A DNA stretch of 64,000 nucleotides from Anopheles merus (GCF_017562075.2 NW_024427616.1:62001-126000); one strand, 5' to 3'. Positions 21,793 through 36,006 are shown, counted from the stretch's first letter. Notes: generated from the sequence alone by a model not told the origin. Translations and numbers: made by a program.

Positions 21793-23487
21793 ATGAGTAG
21801 AGAGTGTTCGCCAACCCTGAAACAAGAACCGGCGACATCAATTGCAGCCGACATGGAGCATGCGAGACGAATCTGGAATAGGAAACTGCCTAACTTTTCA
21901 GGTTCAGTGAAGCAATGGCCGATATTCTACAGCTATTATAATCGGTCGACCGAGGCATGTGGCTTTACCTCAGTCGAAAATATAATGCGGTTAGAGGAAG
22001 CGCTCACCGGCCCGGCAAGAGGAGTAGTAGAATCTAAGTTTACTTCACCAAACGCAGCCCCACAAGTAATAAAAATGTTGAAGCAGCTGTATGGCAGACC
22101 CGGATTGCTGGTCAAAGAACTGATCGGGCAAGCTCGACGTGCCGTGGCACCGAACTCGGAACGTTTAGACCAGCTGATTTCGTTTGGCATAACCGTCCAG
22201 AGGTAGTGCGACCATCTGATAGCTAGTGAAATGGAAGAGCATTTCTCCAACCCGGAGCTTTTAGAGGAGCTGGTAGAAAAGCTACCAGCCAGCAGAAAAT
22301 TAGAGTGGATACGCTTTAAAAGAAACTTTGAGGAAGCCACTTTGAGAGAATTTTGTGCATTTATGGAGGAGCTCACTGAGGATTGCTGTGAGCTGACGGT
22401 TCCTGGAAATGTAGAAAATATTCGAGTACCAGTAAAAATACATCGAGGCCACACCTTTACGCACTATCCTCCTGCTGTTGAAGTTACACACGATACGCCA
22501 AGGCAGCTGAAAGCCGAAACCAGCAGCCCTGTGATGACTGACCCAAACAGAGTGAAGTGTTATGTATGCAAGGATCCTGCGCATCACGTACGACAATGCG
22601 AAACATTCAAGAGCATGTCGGTAGCAGATCGCTTGAATGCAGTAATGAGTCTGAAACTTTGTCGCAATTGCCTCAATAACCACGGTACAAGGGAGTGTAA
22701 GTCACGGTTCGTTTGCACAATTGACGGATGTGGCGCTCAACATCACATGCTGCTGCATAAAAACACCGGTCGCCCACGGAGGTGCATGTTGCAGTTTCAC
22801 TATCGCACAACGAAATCACCACACACACTTTTCCGTGTGACACCAGTGACTGTCCACAACGGGCAGACCAGCGTAGACACATACGCCCTGATGGACGAGG
22901 CGTCTTCGCTGACCATAGTGGAAGCTGCGCTAGCAGAACAACTGGGACTCAACGGCGTTCGAGAGCCGTTAGAAATATGCTGGACGGGCAACATTAAACG
23001 ACAGGAAAACTCATCGCAGTGCGTCCAACTGCAGATATCAGCACGGGGAGAAGGGCGGCGCTATACTATAGCGGCCGCTCACACCATTAAAAAGCTAAGT
23101 TTGCCAAAACAAAGTTTAAATTCTTCACTGATAACGAATTTGAATCACTTCCATGATCTTCCAGCCATTCAATATCGCGACGCAGTGCCACAATTGCTGA
23201 TTGGGCTAGATAACGTCTGGCTGATGAAGCGGCAGGAGATACGTTCGAGCGAGGAGAGTAAATTGATCGCTGTGCGTAGTCCGCTGGATTGGTCGATCTA
23301 CGGCACGCTAAGCACCAACACAGCAGCCACGCTCTTCTCGGCTGATCATCGCGCAAGGGCTTCAAGCATACCACCTGAGCAAAACGAAGTGCAGGAGGGG
23401 AGTTCGCCTTCTGAATATAGATCTTCTACCGTCGAAAGGGTTTCTAGTGCGAGTAACTGTGAAAAAGGCATTGAAACAGCACAGTGA
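21793..23487 (+). pseudogene. BEL-like Gag-protease, duplicate
   Basis: Same as 16074-17768, including the in-frame TAG (22204-22206) and the DEAS protease site, so both defects predate the duplication. One visible change is Gln to His from G17435/T23154. Confidence 0.85.
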
Positions 23488-23807
23488 AGATCGATGAATT
23501 GCGTTGCAGAATGTCGCGAATCCTTTAGATTACAAATAGGAACAGGATTTAAACCTAAAAAGAAATCGAAGCGTAAATACACCACACGAGAAGATAGGTT
23601 GGAACTGTAGAACAGACTGTTACCGACTGCGACAGATAGGTGGTATAGATAGTCGTTCATCTTGCACTTTGTAGTAAAATGTAATGTACATCAGCTGATC
23701 CTGAAGTGAAGGAATTAACAGGGAACGTTGATAGTAGAGAGTTTGTAGCAGAATAGGTTGATGATTTATTGGTGAATCCAAACCGCATGGATTCACGTGC
23801 CGGGGAA

Positions 23808-24177
23808 TGTTGACACGTCTGTATGTTGACATTAAAGCGACAACAAGTGCGAGATAATGATAAAAGCAGGTGCGCTTATCGATTAAAACGATGAGCTGAT
23901 CGACGGTGCCATAAAACACCGAACAGAGCTAGAGCGAGAGAGAGATAAAAGAAATGTTTGGAGCGGTCAGGGTTCGTGCGCCAGGTCAACGATCGAAGAT
24001 CGGGAATCGGGACAGCGCGCGCTGATTCCCAACCAAATAAGGGCATGCAACGAGAAGCAAAAAATCCACCAAAGGGACAAGTCGAAGATTTGTTAAAAAG
24101 TGTGAATATTTTAAATAAGTCGAAAAATATACTTTTTTAAATCCACGCTCAACAAACGACTTGGTAACGCTTCCACA
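23808..24177 (+). repeat. BEL-like 3' LTR, duplicate
   Basis: Matches 18090-18459 throughout by eye and is followed by the same CCAAC (24178-24182). There is no 5' LTR partner in this unit. Confidence 0.92.
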
Positions 24178-24224
24178 CCAACAAAGGTTGAACTTTTTCT
24201 AATTTCTCACGAAACATAGCATAG

Positions 24225-25301
24225 TTAGATGAAAGACCGGCAACATTGAAATATAAAATCTCTCTGAACCGCCCTAATTCCACCCCTCCCTGCTATTGAG
24301 AAAGTTGCATTCGTCTCTATGCCTGTTTTTTTAAACAGCGGGCATTCATAGCTATTGGCCGCTTGTTGTACCTGTAGTTTCTGGTTCCTAGATGTGTTAG
24401 CCAAAACACAATTCACACATTTTAGGATGGACGAGGCGCAATCCGACGTTCGGTGCTCGCCACTGCACTTTGAGCAAGCTTCCTTATTTTGGCATTCAGT
24501 GCTCTTATGGTTAAACTGACCACATTTAAAACAACGCATAACATGTATGCTCCTAGAAATTTTACAACTATCAAATCCAATATTGATTTTATCGATTTTT
24601 TCCAAACATTTATCAGTCTCATTGTCGATTTCCAATACCGCGTTGTGTTTCTGGTACTTGTAGATCTTAATCTCAAACATTCCAATTACTTTCACCTGTT
24701 TCCAAGGAATTAACTCATTTTTAGATTTCAAAAGATCTACTAAGTCGGACTCAGAATATTTTTCACTCATTCCAATAATTTTTACTCGTGCCATTGGCAA
24801 GGAAGTCAAATACCCGTCTCCTAAAATGCCTTCTACTTCATTTCTAACATTATCTAAATTCGCCTGAGCAGAACATTGAACATAACCTTGACCGTCCCTG
24901 CCATTACGGAATTCCGATATTTGCTGTCGCCTCGGATCCAATTTCGCACGTAGATCAGCTCTTGTCGTATCACAAGACTGAACCACCTTAGGAACAATAA
25001 CCAGTGTTTTATTCTTATTTTTGTTTTTATTTTTTCCCATGGACTCCTTCATATCGTCATTTTTCCTAATTTTGGGAGTAACTTTATTGTTTCCCTCGTC
25101 AAATCTATTAATAATAGTTTGAACATTACTGTCCCCACTATTTGTCCTCTTCCTTTTTTTAGTGTCACCGTCACCCATGATTCTAAATTTACTTCTTGCA
25201 CTGTTTCGCTGTTTTTCATAGTCGGGGCGAGTACCGGCTTCGAACGACGAAATCCGTTCGACGCTCATGAGAGAATGAGAATCATGAGATACAACTGTCA
25301 A
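24225..25301 (-). CDS. Non-LTR ORF1 with zinc knuckles, duplicate
   Basis: Same 358-residue product as 18507-19583. In this unit no ORF2 follows on the minus strand, because the next block is the duplicated BEL element. Confidence 0.85.
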   Translation of the reverse strand: MTVVSHDSHSLMSVERISSFEAGTRPDYEKQRNSARSKFRIMGDGDTKKRKRTNSGDSNVQTIINRFDEGNNKVTPKIRKNDDMKESMGKNKNKNKNKTLVIVPKVVQSCDTTRADLRAKLDPRRQQISEFRNGRDGQGYVQCSAQANLDNVRNEVEGILGDGYLTSLPMARVKIIGMSEKYSESDLVDLLKSKNELIPWKQVKVIGMFEIKIYKYQKHNAVLEIDNETDKCLEKIDKINIGFDSCKISRSIHVMRCFKCGQFNHKSTECQNKEACSKCSGEHRTSDCASSILKCVNCVLANTSRNQKLQVQQAANSYECPLFKKTGIETNATFSIAGRGGIRAVQRDFIFQCCRSFI

Positions 25302-25695
25302 TCATTTAAAGACGTTTATATCTACGATTCAAGGATGGTAAAGTTTTGAATTTTTATCTTTTTTGCCGTTGGTATTGGATTTCATTCGTTACATCATTAT
25401 TGGATGATTTGTTATCAATTATAAGGCAGCTTTACTCACTATCTTGAAATTTTGATTGAACTTAGTTCAAATTTAGGACCGACGCATGATTGGATTTACT
25501 TTCTAAAAATGTATAAAAATACTGATTGATTTTATTTTAAAGAGTTATAAACGTTATTTACATGGTGAAAATGTTATGCAATATTTTTCTATAAAGTTTT
25601 CAGCAGTGTTACAAATTTATGCGAAAAAAATTATTTTTTATATATATTATTATGTTATTGCATAATACTTTATGTACTTTACTTTTTATATATGT

Positions 25696-25786
<91 letters not shown>

Positions 25787-25943
25787 TATATTTATATAAC
25801 TATATTATTATAGATATGTATATATCTATATGTATGTATGTATATTTATATTCCGATATATTTTATGTTTTTTATATACATTTTCAAAACTGATCAAAAT
25901 GTTTTTGTATTGGAAATAGATCACAAAACATTTTCAAAATGTT
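25302..25943. other. AT-rich sequence with longer (TA)n run
   Basis: Duplicate of 19584-20198. The TA run (about 25700-25783) is roughly 26 bp longer than its partner, which accounts for nearly all the length difference between the two units. Confidence 0.7.
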
Positions 25944-26151
25944 CTTCTTCTTCTTCTTCTTTGGCTCAACAACCGATGCCGGTCAAGGCCTGCCAACACA
26001 CTTGTGGGGTTGGCTTTCAGTGACTTATTGATTTCCCCCCATAGCAGGATAGTCAGTCCTACGTATGGCGGCACGGTCTATTTGGGGCTTGAACCCATGA
26101 CGGGCATGTTGTTAAGTCGTACGAGTTGACGACTGTACCATGAGACCGGCT
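25944..26151 (-). mobile_element. tRNA-derived SINE, duplicate
   Basis: Copy of the SINE at 20199-20406 carried along by the duplication, with the same TSD TCAAAATGTT. Confidence 0.92.
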
Positions 26152-26534
26152 TCAAAATGTTACATACCTCTAAGTTCAATTTACTTCAATCATTTAAAGC
26201 AAAATTTAAAGCAAAACTTTACATTGAAAACAACATTCGTTTCAAATCCGCAACGCAAAACCTCGCGGATTTCTCCCCATACAAACGGGAACGTTCGACC
26301 CCGGCAGGTAGAACTCATTCTTTCACGCGCTTCATACGGTCTCTCAATGGTACGTTATTTTAAAACTGAGCGCCAAGTGAGCGCCTTCTAACAACCGTGG
26401 CGAACGGATCTCGTCGTTCGAAGCCCATAGTCGCCCCGAGTGTCAGAAGTTGCACGCAAGGCCACCTTAGACATTTTTGAGGCTTCTATAGCACTTAACG
26501 TTTAACGCAATGTTGTCTCCAACTTACGCTCCAC

Positions 26535-26790
26535 TTACGCGCAAAGCTCAGTTTTGAGAGTCTCGATTCCTCTCTCTAAAGCGTTAGATATCCATACGCT
26601 CACATTGACCTCTAAATCCCTCAATGTTTGTGCAAGCAGATCATTCGATTTAGCTGCATCAATCACCATATCAACCAAGCCCGCTTTTTGATCCAAACAG
26701 ATGTCACAAATATATACAACATTGCGGTTCTCACTTAAAAGTTTAACCGCGGGCTTATTGAGTGTGGGTGTAATACACCGACGGTGAAAA
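26535..26790 (-). pseudogene. PHD-finger ORF1 fragment, duplicate
   Basis: Copy of 20790-21045. Confidence 0.6.
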
Positions 26791-28068
26791 CTAAACCCAC
26801 AACTCCCGGCACAAACGCCAACTTGTTCAAGGAACTTGTGAAGAAGCTGCCACCGGTCATCTGGATCGATTGGGCGAGGACCACAAGAAGGATGTGTGAG
26901 GTAACGTTGATGGAGTTTGGATGGTGGATTGGTGAGCTGGCGAGCGATTTGTGCCAAAACGACAGCAGTTTCCACCCCAACCGTTCCAGAATCGTCGAAG
27001 TCCGCCTGATCGATTCCAGCCCTCTCGACCAATCCAAATGGAATCGAAAGGCACGGGGCGAGCACATCCGGCCTACTGCAACGTGACAGTCCTGCTAGAG
27101 AAGAACGTTAGTGACCCGACGCCACAGATCGACATACCTGTGTCGATGCCAGCCTGCGTCGTCTGCGGTGAGAGCTGCGGATCGCTGTCACAGTACGAGA
27201 AGTTCCTGGGAACTACCGTAGCTGCAAGGAGCGCATTTGTGAACGAGCGAAGGATGTGCAGGAAATGCTTCGGTTACCACGCTGGCAAATGCCGTGCAGC
27301 ACCGTGTGGAGTAGATGGATGCAGCGTTCAACATCACGAGCTATCGCACGCGGAGGACGCATCACCCGGTATCAGCCGCCACCAGCATAAAAAAACTGGG
27401 CCAACAGGAAACAACCCGGGGTCTATTGCTAACGTTCTAACCCACGCAGGAACAAAAGATGGGGCGATCCTCAAATTCGTGCCGGTGTCTCTTCATGGAC
27501 CAGCTGGACGTGTAGATACGTACGCCTTTCTTGACGATGGGTCTACATCGACACTCATGGATGAAGGGCTGAGGGACGAACTTGGGCTAACTAGCACACC
27601 TCATCCGCTGAATCTAAAATGGACGGGAGGAGTGACCAGAGAAGAGGATAATTCGGAGAGGCTGCAAATACGTCTGTGCGGCTTCAACGAATCACCAACG
27701 CATGAACTGACACACGTGCACACCGTGAAGCAACTTTCACAGTCTACCAGCACAGTCAGTCGAAGTGGTTCAACTGGCCGCCAAGTACCCCCACCTGAAG
27801 GGACTACCTGTGAGCCCATATTCGCGAGCTGTGCCTCGCATACTCATCGGAACAGATAACTGCCCTTTGAGACAACCGTTGAAGACTGTGAAGGGCAAAC
27901 ACGGTGAACAGGTCGCTTGGAACACCAGCTTGGGTTGGGTCATTTACGGTCCTTGCGTTGGTCGAGACGATCAACATACCACCTCCATGACGACATCCTC
28001 CTGCAGTAGGCAACGGACCAGCACGCCGAAAGCTCCGAATAAATCATTTTGGCAAGAAATTTAATCCG
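26791..28068 (+). pseudogene. Second BEL-like Gag-protease fragment (longer copy)
   Basis: Gag tail, a frameshift near 26951, CCHC-type knuckles, then a DUF1758 aspartic protease with the normal active site ('TYAFLDDGSTSTLMDEGL'), and after another frameshift near 27750 the domain end ('RILIGTDNCPL', 'NTSLGWVIYGPC'). Neither LTR is present and the fragment stops where R4 begins at 28071. It belongs to a different BEL family from the one at 14839. Confidence 0.85.
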
Positions 28069-28070
28069 CC

Positions 28071-30381
<2,311 letters not shown>

Positions 30382-30708
30382 TGTACGCGTCGCTCAGGGT
30401 AATGTTCCGTCGATCTCCATTTTCGGCATATTAGTACAAATGGCCGGAACCAACACCCTTGACCCTTGACCCTTGAATTGCCTCATTGCCATCGGCTAGA
30501 GTGATGCTCACACCTGTGCTTTTTTTGAGCTCATCGAAGAATGCTCGATCGCAACACATATGTGAGGTGGCTCCAGAGTCATTTATCCAAGACTTCATTT
30601 GCTCTCGGTTCTTGTATACCACGCTTACTGTGAACAAAACTTCAGATCATTTTGCTACTTTATCCTTAGGCCGAGCTTCATCGACTTTCTTTGCCCGCCG
30701 GAAAAAAA
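30382..30708 (-). pseudogene. Ty1/copia protease fragment
   Basis: The minus strand encodes a copia Pol start: the end of the nucleocapsid ('RRAKKVDEARPKDKVAK'), then the protease with its DSG active site ('WINDSGATSHMCC') and 'ITLADGNEAIQG'. An in-frame stop lies shortly after and the element is cut by R4 at 30381. The Gag half of the same element is at 35319-35830; a gypsy element sits between. Confidence 0.85.
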
Positions 30709-30892
30709 TGTTATGTATGGTCCAACCTGCTGTTTGGAATTATTGCGCTACCTCGCCAACCGCGTTTTGACTTCTGTCAATTTTGGGCGCGTCTTCGGGT
30801 TAAGCTTCGCTTTTTACGCATTCATGCTCTATCTTGTAACAAAACATAACGGCAATAAACTGGAACTGAATTATTAACCAGAAAATACAACA
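30709..30892 (+). repeat. 5' LTR of Mag-like gypsy element
   Basis: Starts TGTTATGTATGG and ends AATACAACA. The first 95 bp recur at 35224-35318 with a few differences. Confidence 0.85.
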
Positions 30893-30944
30893 TTTTAGTG
30901 TCAGAAGTGGGATTCCTCGCAAAGTGAAACGGAGTGAAAACACA

Positions 30945-31605
30945 ATGGCTCAGCTCGATCACGAATCTAGGGCACAGCTTTCGATAAAGATCGCCCAAGC
31001 GATAAAATCGGCAATGGATACACCCAACGCGCAGGTGAATAGATACGACGCTGCTCCCCAACCGAAAGTGCCAACATTCTCGCACCCGGCTTTTCATGCG
31101 TCGGATGAATCGACAGTCGAAGACTATTTTAACAGACTGGAGTGGGCGCTAAAGCTTAGCAATATCCCCGCCGATAAATACGCGGATTATGCGCGCGTGC
31201 GCATGGGAACAGAATTGAACAATGCTCTTAAATTTCTCGTCACCCCAAAACAGCCAGAGGAAATTCCCTACGAAGAGCTTCGAAAAACACTCAAGAACCA
31301 CTTTGATCCGAAGAAGAACAAGTCCGTCGAGAGTCTCAAATTCTGTAACATTTTGCAACAAAGTATGACGATTTTCTCGATAGAATGTTAATAGAAAAAA
31401 TGCTCCACGGCATGGAAGCACGCGACATTTGTGACGAAATCATCGCAAAAAACTCCGGCACGTTTAAGGAAGCTTTTGATATCGCATTAAAGCTTGAAGC
31501 CACACAGAATACAATTCGTGATATCTCCACGGCGACATCGCTGGCGTCAGCAGAAGCTACCAATAAGTTGGGTTATGAAAACCCTCAAACTAAAAAGCAA
31601 CAACC
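30945..31605 (+). pseudogene. Mag-like Gag
   Basis: The capsid-like region is visible ('TFSHPAFHASDESTVEDYF', 'RVRMGTELNNAL'), with a frameshift or deletion near 31375 and continuation in another frame ('MLHGMEARDICDEII'). It is interrupted by the solo LTR at 31611; the zinc knuckle follows the insertion. Confidence 0.8.
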
Positions 31606-31610
31606 ATTGT

Positions 31611-31957
31611 TGTTCTAGAAGCAAAGTTCTTTCTTCAACTCAAACTTAAAACGTGATCTTTTAACTCGTAGTTTACTGCACTACTTTATTGTTCTAAATC
31701 TTACAACGTAGCAAAGTAAATTTCGCGGCGGATCGGTTAAAAAATTTCACGTACGCTTTCTTACGTTTTCTGACTTGATCTCATGGCCCTCGCGCGATGG
31801 CCGTTTTTCGATTCGCGCGGCGATGTTTTTTTTTTCTGCTCCCTCTGGTAACGGCAAATCGGCGACGTTTCGGTTCGGCTGTCAACGGCTTATCAATAAA
31901 CACAAATTGTAAACAACAATTTGTCACTTTTCGCCGACCTCGTTGTTTTCTACAACA
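31611..31957. mobile_element. Solo LTR in gypsy Gag, TSD ATTGT
   Basis: A 347-bp sequence starting TGTTCTAGAAGC and ending TTCTACAACA, flanked by ATTGT on both sides (31606-31610 and 31958-31962). Gag coding resumes directly after it. A 5-bp duplication and TG...CA ends identify a solo LTR left by LTR-LTR recombination; the family is unknown. Confidence 0.88.
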
Positions 31958-31962
31958 ATTGT

Positions 31963-32600
31963 AGTGAACCGCAACCAAGAAGCCTTTGTCGCTTTCGCAA
32001 CGCCCTATGCCATACATGTAACAAAAAAGGTCACATTTCGCCGGTTTGCCGAGCAGGAAACACACCACGCGAACGATCGAACATTGATCAGGTTGCGGAT
32101 TTTAACATCGATCCCGTACTATCCATTAACATGATACGCAACTCAGCTCCCACTGCCAAATTGATGATCGATATAAAAATTGATGGAAAACGCACCAGCA
32201 TGGAACTAGACACGGGAGCACCGTGTGGGATTATGGGGGAGACCACGTTACGGTCATTAAAAACAAACTAATCTTTTCTTCCTACAGATAGGCTGTTTAC
32301 CAGCTAGACCGGTCACCGCATCCATTGTCTGGGCCGATTGCCCGTAAACGTGTCTGTTGGCATGGTAACCCGTCGGGTAAACCTTTACATAGTAGCGGGA
32401 AAAGCAGACGCCCTCTTCGGTCGCGAGTGGATCGCCCAATTCGTTGATCAGATAGACCTTGGCAAAATGATAGCTCCAAACACACATGTCAACGCTGTTA
32501 CTAGCTCGAAGCGCACACTAGAACACGAAACCCAGTTGAATTCGTTGCTCGACAGTTTCAGATCCGTGTTTAGCGACGTCCCAGGTAAATTGACTTGACC
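31963..32600 (+). pseudogene. Mag-like zinc knuckle and protease
   Basis: A CCHC knuckle ('CHTCNKKGHISPVC') is followed by a retropepsin with a DTG active site ('MELDTGAPCGIMGE'), a stop and frame change near 32270, and the protease/linker end ('FGREWIAQFVDQIDL'). Confidence 0.82.
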
Positions 32601-32609
32601 ACCGGCATC

Positions 32610-33740
32610 AGTGCATCTCAAACCTGATGCAACGCCAATTTTTGCTAAAGCCCGAGATGTGCTATTGGCGTTACGCGATAAGTACGCAGCACAAATCGAA
32701 AAAAAAAACACAAATGAGGGTTTTACGAAAAGGTGAAAATTTCCGAGTGGGCTTCGCCGAACCACGTCGTGGCTAAGAAAAAAGGTAATATCCGAATTAC
32801 TGGCAATTATAAGCCCACAGTAAACCCAAGAATGATTATTGACGAACATCCTATACCCAGAGTGGAAACCATTTTCAACCGTATGAAGGGAGCCACACTT
32901 TTCCGCCACTTAGACATAACCGATGCGTATACGCACTTGACAATCGATGAAGTGTTTCGTACAATCCTCACCCTGAATACCACCACGCACGGAATCATAC
33001 GTCCGACACGAGCTGTGTATGGCGCAGCAAATATCCCTGCTATTTGGCAGCACCGAATGGAAACAGTACTACACGGCTGAACCAACACGGCTGAAACAAC
33101 ATGGCTAGTGAGTTTCTACGATGACATTATTGTTTTCGCTGCCGATTTCGAAGCACTGCTAGTAGCCTTGTCCTTTGAGCCGGTCTCGTGGTACAGTCGT
33201 TAACTCGTACGACGTAACAACATGCCCGTCATGGGTTTAAGCCCCAAATAGACCGTGCCGCCATACGTAGGACTGACTATCCTGCTATGGAGGGGGGGGG
33301 GGGATCAATAAGTCACTGAAAACCAACCCCACAAGTGGGTTGGCAGGCCTTGACCGGCATCGGTTGTTGAGCCAAACAAGAAGAAGAAGCTAGTAGCCTT
33401 CGCTTCCACATTAAGTCAATTGCAACAGAGTGCTCTACAACTAAATCAATCAAAATGCGTTTTTGCGGTACGATCCCTGCGATGCGAGCAAAACCGACTT
33501 ACCTGCAGTTCTTTCTCACCGTCTGAGTAACGGAACAGAACGTCCAATCGCCTACGCTAGCTGCAGTTTTTCATCAACCGAGCAACGCTATCCGGTCATT
33601 GATAAAGAAGCTTTGGCAATCGTGTGGGCCATTAAGAAATTTTTTACTACTTGTACGCACGCAAATTCAAACTTATCACAGACCATAAACCGCTGACTCT
33701 AATTTTTCATCCAGAAAAATCATTATCAACCCTATGCATC
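32610..33740 (+). pseudogene. Mag-like reverse transcriptase and RNase H
   Basis: Frames carry 'FRHLDITDAYTHLTID' (motif A), 'FYDDIIVF' (catalytic YDD) and, after the SINE, 'SKCVFAV', 'RPIAYASCSFSSTEQRY' and 'DKEALAIVWAIKKF' of RNase H. Stops occur at 33078 and elsewhere, and part of the polymerase after the YDD box is deleted. Confidence 0.82.
33170..33389 (+). mobile_element. tRNA-derived SINE in RT, 11-bp TSD
   Basis: Same family as the SINE at 20199, here on the plus strand: A box 'tggtacagtcg', B box 'gggtttaagcccc', (AAG)n tail. The duplication CTAGTAGCCTT flanks it (33159-33169 and 33390-33400). It also has a G-run near 33290. Confidence 0.93.
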
Positions 33741-34032
33741 GGTCGGATGGCGAATCTGATGTTACGCTATCTGATGTCAATTTCTGAGTTTGCTATTGGC
33801 TTGGCTTTGGCTATCTGATTGGTTGGCTATCTGAGTTTGAGAGCTTTGTCTTGCACCAGATCCAGCAGCTGCCAGTACGAGCAGAACACATCGCGCACGA
33901 AACACGCAAAGATCCTCACCTCGGGAAAATCTTACAAGAGCTTGAAATGGGGCGAAGTCTTGCACACGCAGGATACAAAGCACCAGAAGCTAAGTATACC
34001 TGGTAGCTGGCTGCCTGTTATTTGAACACCGG
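33741..34032 (+). other. Decayed linker between RNase H and integrase
   Basis: A short internal repetition ('ttggctatctga') near 33795-33840 interrupts the coding remnant. Some connecting-region residues ('PVRAEHIAHETRKDPHL') can still be read from about 33872. Confidence 0.5.
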
Positions 34033-34758
34033 ATGGTTATCCCAACCATCCTCCGTCCAGCGATCTTGAACGACTTACATACTGGGCACATTCGTATAGT
34101 AAAAATGAAATCGATGGCACGTTCCTATGTTTACTGGCCAGGGATGGATGTGGAAATCGAGCGAACCGCCAAATCGTGTGTACAATGCGCACAACAAGCG
34201 ATAGCACCACCGAAGTTTAGTAGTCACCATTGGGAGTACCCATCCAACCCTAGGGAGAGAATACACATCGACTACGCTGGACCCGTATCAGGAGCGATGT
34301 TATTGCTGGTGGTTGACGCGTACAGCAAGTGGGTCGAAGTAAAAATAACGCACTCCACAACATCTTCCGCCACCATTGATCTTATTGATGGACTGTTTGC
34401 TACGTATGGTGTGCCAGTAACAGTAGTGTCGGATAACGGAACCCAATTTACATCCGCCAAGTTTAAATCGTCCCTTCAAAGAAGTGGTGTAAAATTCCAT
34501 AAACTATACGCACCGTACCACCCGGCGATGAATGGACAAGCTGAACGCTACGTCCAGACAGTTGAGCATGCATTGAAAACGATGGGAACATCAAGCCATA
34601 ACCTACATGCAAACCTCAATCTCTTCTTACAACAATATCGTAAAGCACCTCATAACGAAACAAGAGAATCGCCAGCGAATCTGTTCCTGGGTCGAAACAT
34701 CAGAACCTTAGATCTAGTTCGACCGCAAAACACACACGCTAGACTCACTGAAAAGTAG
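34033..34758 (+). CDS. Mag-like integrase, open frame
   Basis: 241 residues. The zinc-binding HHCC region is partial ('LHTGHIRIVKMKS', 'CVQCAQQA'). The DDE core is complete: 'IHIDYAGPV' (first Asp), 'VVSDNGTQF' (second Asp) and 'NGQAERYVQ' (Glu). Integrase inserts element DNA into the chromosome. This is the only open stretch of the element, but the full pol cannot be made because upstream frames are broken. The GPY-like tail continues at 34792-35133 after a stop. Confidence 0.85.
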   Translation: MVIPTILRPAILNDLHTGHIRIVKMKSMARSYVYWPGMDVEIERTAKSCVQCAQQAIAPPKFSSHHWEYPSNPRERIHIDYAGPVSGAMLLLVVDAYSKWVEVKITHSTTSSATIDLIDGLFATYGVPVTVVSDNGTQFTSAKFKSSLQRSGVKFHKLYAPYHPAMNGQAERYVQTVEHALKTMGTSSHNLHANLNLFLQQYRKAPHNETRESPANLFLGRNIRTLDLVRPQNTHARLTEK

Positions 34759-35223
34759 CATACAGAATTCACAGCAAATTATCGCTCTTTCTTGCCAGGA
34801 CAACAAATCTATTGCTTATCTGGTAACTCGCCAATGTTTAACTGGATACCTGCAACGGTGCATGCTCGCTTAGGAGACCTGAACTACGATGTTTTACATC
34901 AAGGAAAACATCTGAAGCGACATGTAGACCAGATCAGATCTTTCCTAAGCAACAATCAGTCCACCAAAGTAACGAACGAACCGGAGACAACCCGATCAGG
35001 TAGAGAAAATCAACACAGGCATTACTACGACAACACCCAACCGACACAATTCTCCAGACATGTCCACAGATGGAACCGAGTCATGCAGTGCAGAGTATGC
35101 AACATCGATTCGCAGCCCCGAACCAGTTGCTAGAAACACTCCACCGGTACTACATCGCAGCGACAGGACAAGCCGCCCACCTCTGAGATACTCTCCGTAG
35201 TTCGTCTTTAAAAAGGGAGGAAA

Positions 35224-35318
35224 TGTTATGTATGGTCCAACCTGCTGTTTGGAATTATTGCGCTACCTCGCCAACCGCGTTTTGACGTCTGTCAATTTTG
35301 GGCACGCCTTCGGGTTAA
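35224..35318 (+). repeat. Truncated 3' LTR of Mag-like element
   Basis: First 95 bp of the LTR. Identity with the 5' LTR ends after 'cgggttaa', where copia Gag (minus strand) resumes. Confidence 0.85.
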
Positions 35319-35830
35319 ACGTCGTTGTGAGATGATCATAGGATTCTGGCATACTTTTCAGAACCATGGCCACTTTCAAGTTCGAGTCCAGTTCCTGGCC
35401 CGCGTTCATCAGACTTGAGAAAAGTTCATCCATTCGAAACAAATGCGCCTCCATGTCACCGCTTTCGTCGTACTCCGCCTGACTGAGTTTCAGAAGCGAT
35501 ACCTTTGTAGACATCGACGTTTTTTTATTATGTTTCTGGAGTGGATTCCACGTACCTTTGGCCGTCTTGTAGTCACGGATCAAAGGGCGCAGTCACAAGA
35601 AGAGCGATCGTAGCCCGGGCGTTAGCGTCACCTTCCTGACAGGATTTGGTCAATGGTTCAGGAGCGGCCGTTGACACGAACTTCCACAGGTTTTCCCGGA
35701 CTAACAACAGTTCGACTTTGAATCACCATGCTTCATATCTACCGCTACGCAGCTTCTCAATACAAAACTTTCCGCCATCCCTGTTGGAACGCAGTAAATG
35801 TGGACTGTTCTCTTCAAGTGATGAAAGCAA
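35319..35830 (-). pseudogene. Ty1/copia Gag fragment
   Basis: The minus strand encodes copia Gag (UBN2 type): 'RSGRYEAW', 'FKVELLLVRENLWKFV', 'KVSLLKLSQAEYDESG', 'VAMVLKSMPESYDHL'. There are small frame breaks in the N-terminal part. The zinc knuckle is missing at the junction with the gypsy LTR. It continues at 30708 with the protease. Confidence 0.85.
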
Positions 35831-35951
35831 ACTAACATTTGTGTAACATATGTATTGTGATCCTATCGAACTTAGCCATTATGACCACCTGGGTGTGCCA
35901 CTCAGCGATTGCAGTCGACGGCTTCCGTATGATGTGTGTGTGGAAGGATGT

Positions 35952-36006
<55 letters not shown>

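Larger units (their letters stand above)
21764..27500. repeat. Tandem segmental duplication, unit 2
   Basis: Second copy of the 5.7-kb block (see 16045-21755). It lacks the BEL 5' LTR and the PHD ORF because the breakpoint lies inside Gag. At 27500 the sequence continues into the protease region of the second BEL element, the arrangement that existed before duplication. Confidence 0.95.
30709..35318 (+). mobile_element. Degenerate Mag-like Ty3/gypsy element
   Basis: A complete 184-bp 5' LTR (30709-30892) and a truncated 3' LTR (35224-35318) flank Gag, protease, reverse transcriptase, RNase H and integrase remnants in the usual order. The primer-binding region right after the LTR reads 'gtgtcagaagtggga'. 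The element is inserted in a minus-strand copia element, is itself interrupted by a solo LTR and a SINE, and has many frameshifts. The truncated 3' LTR and lost copia sequence show a deletion at that junction. Confidence 0.88.
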
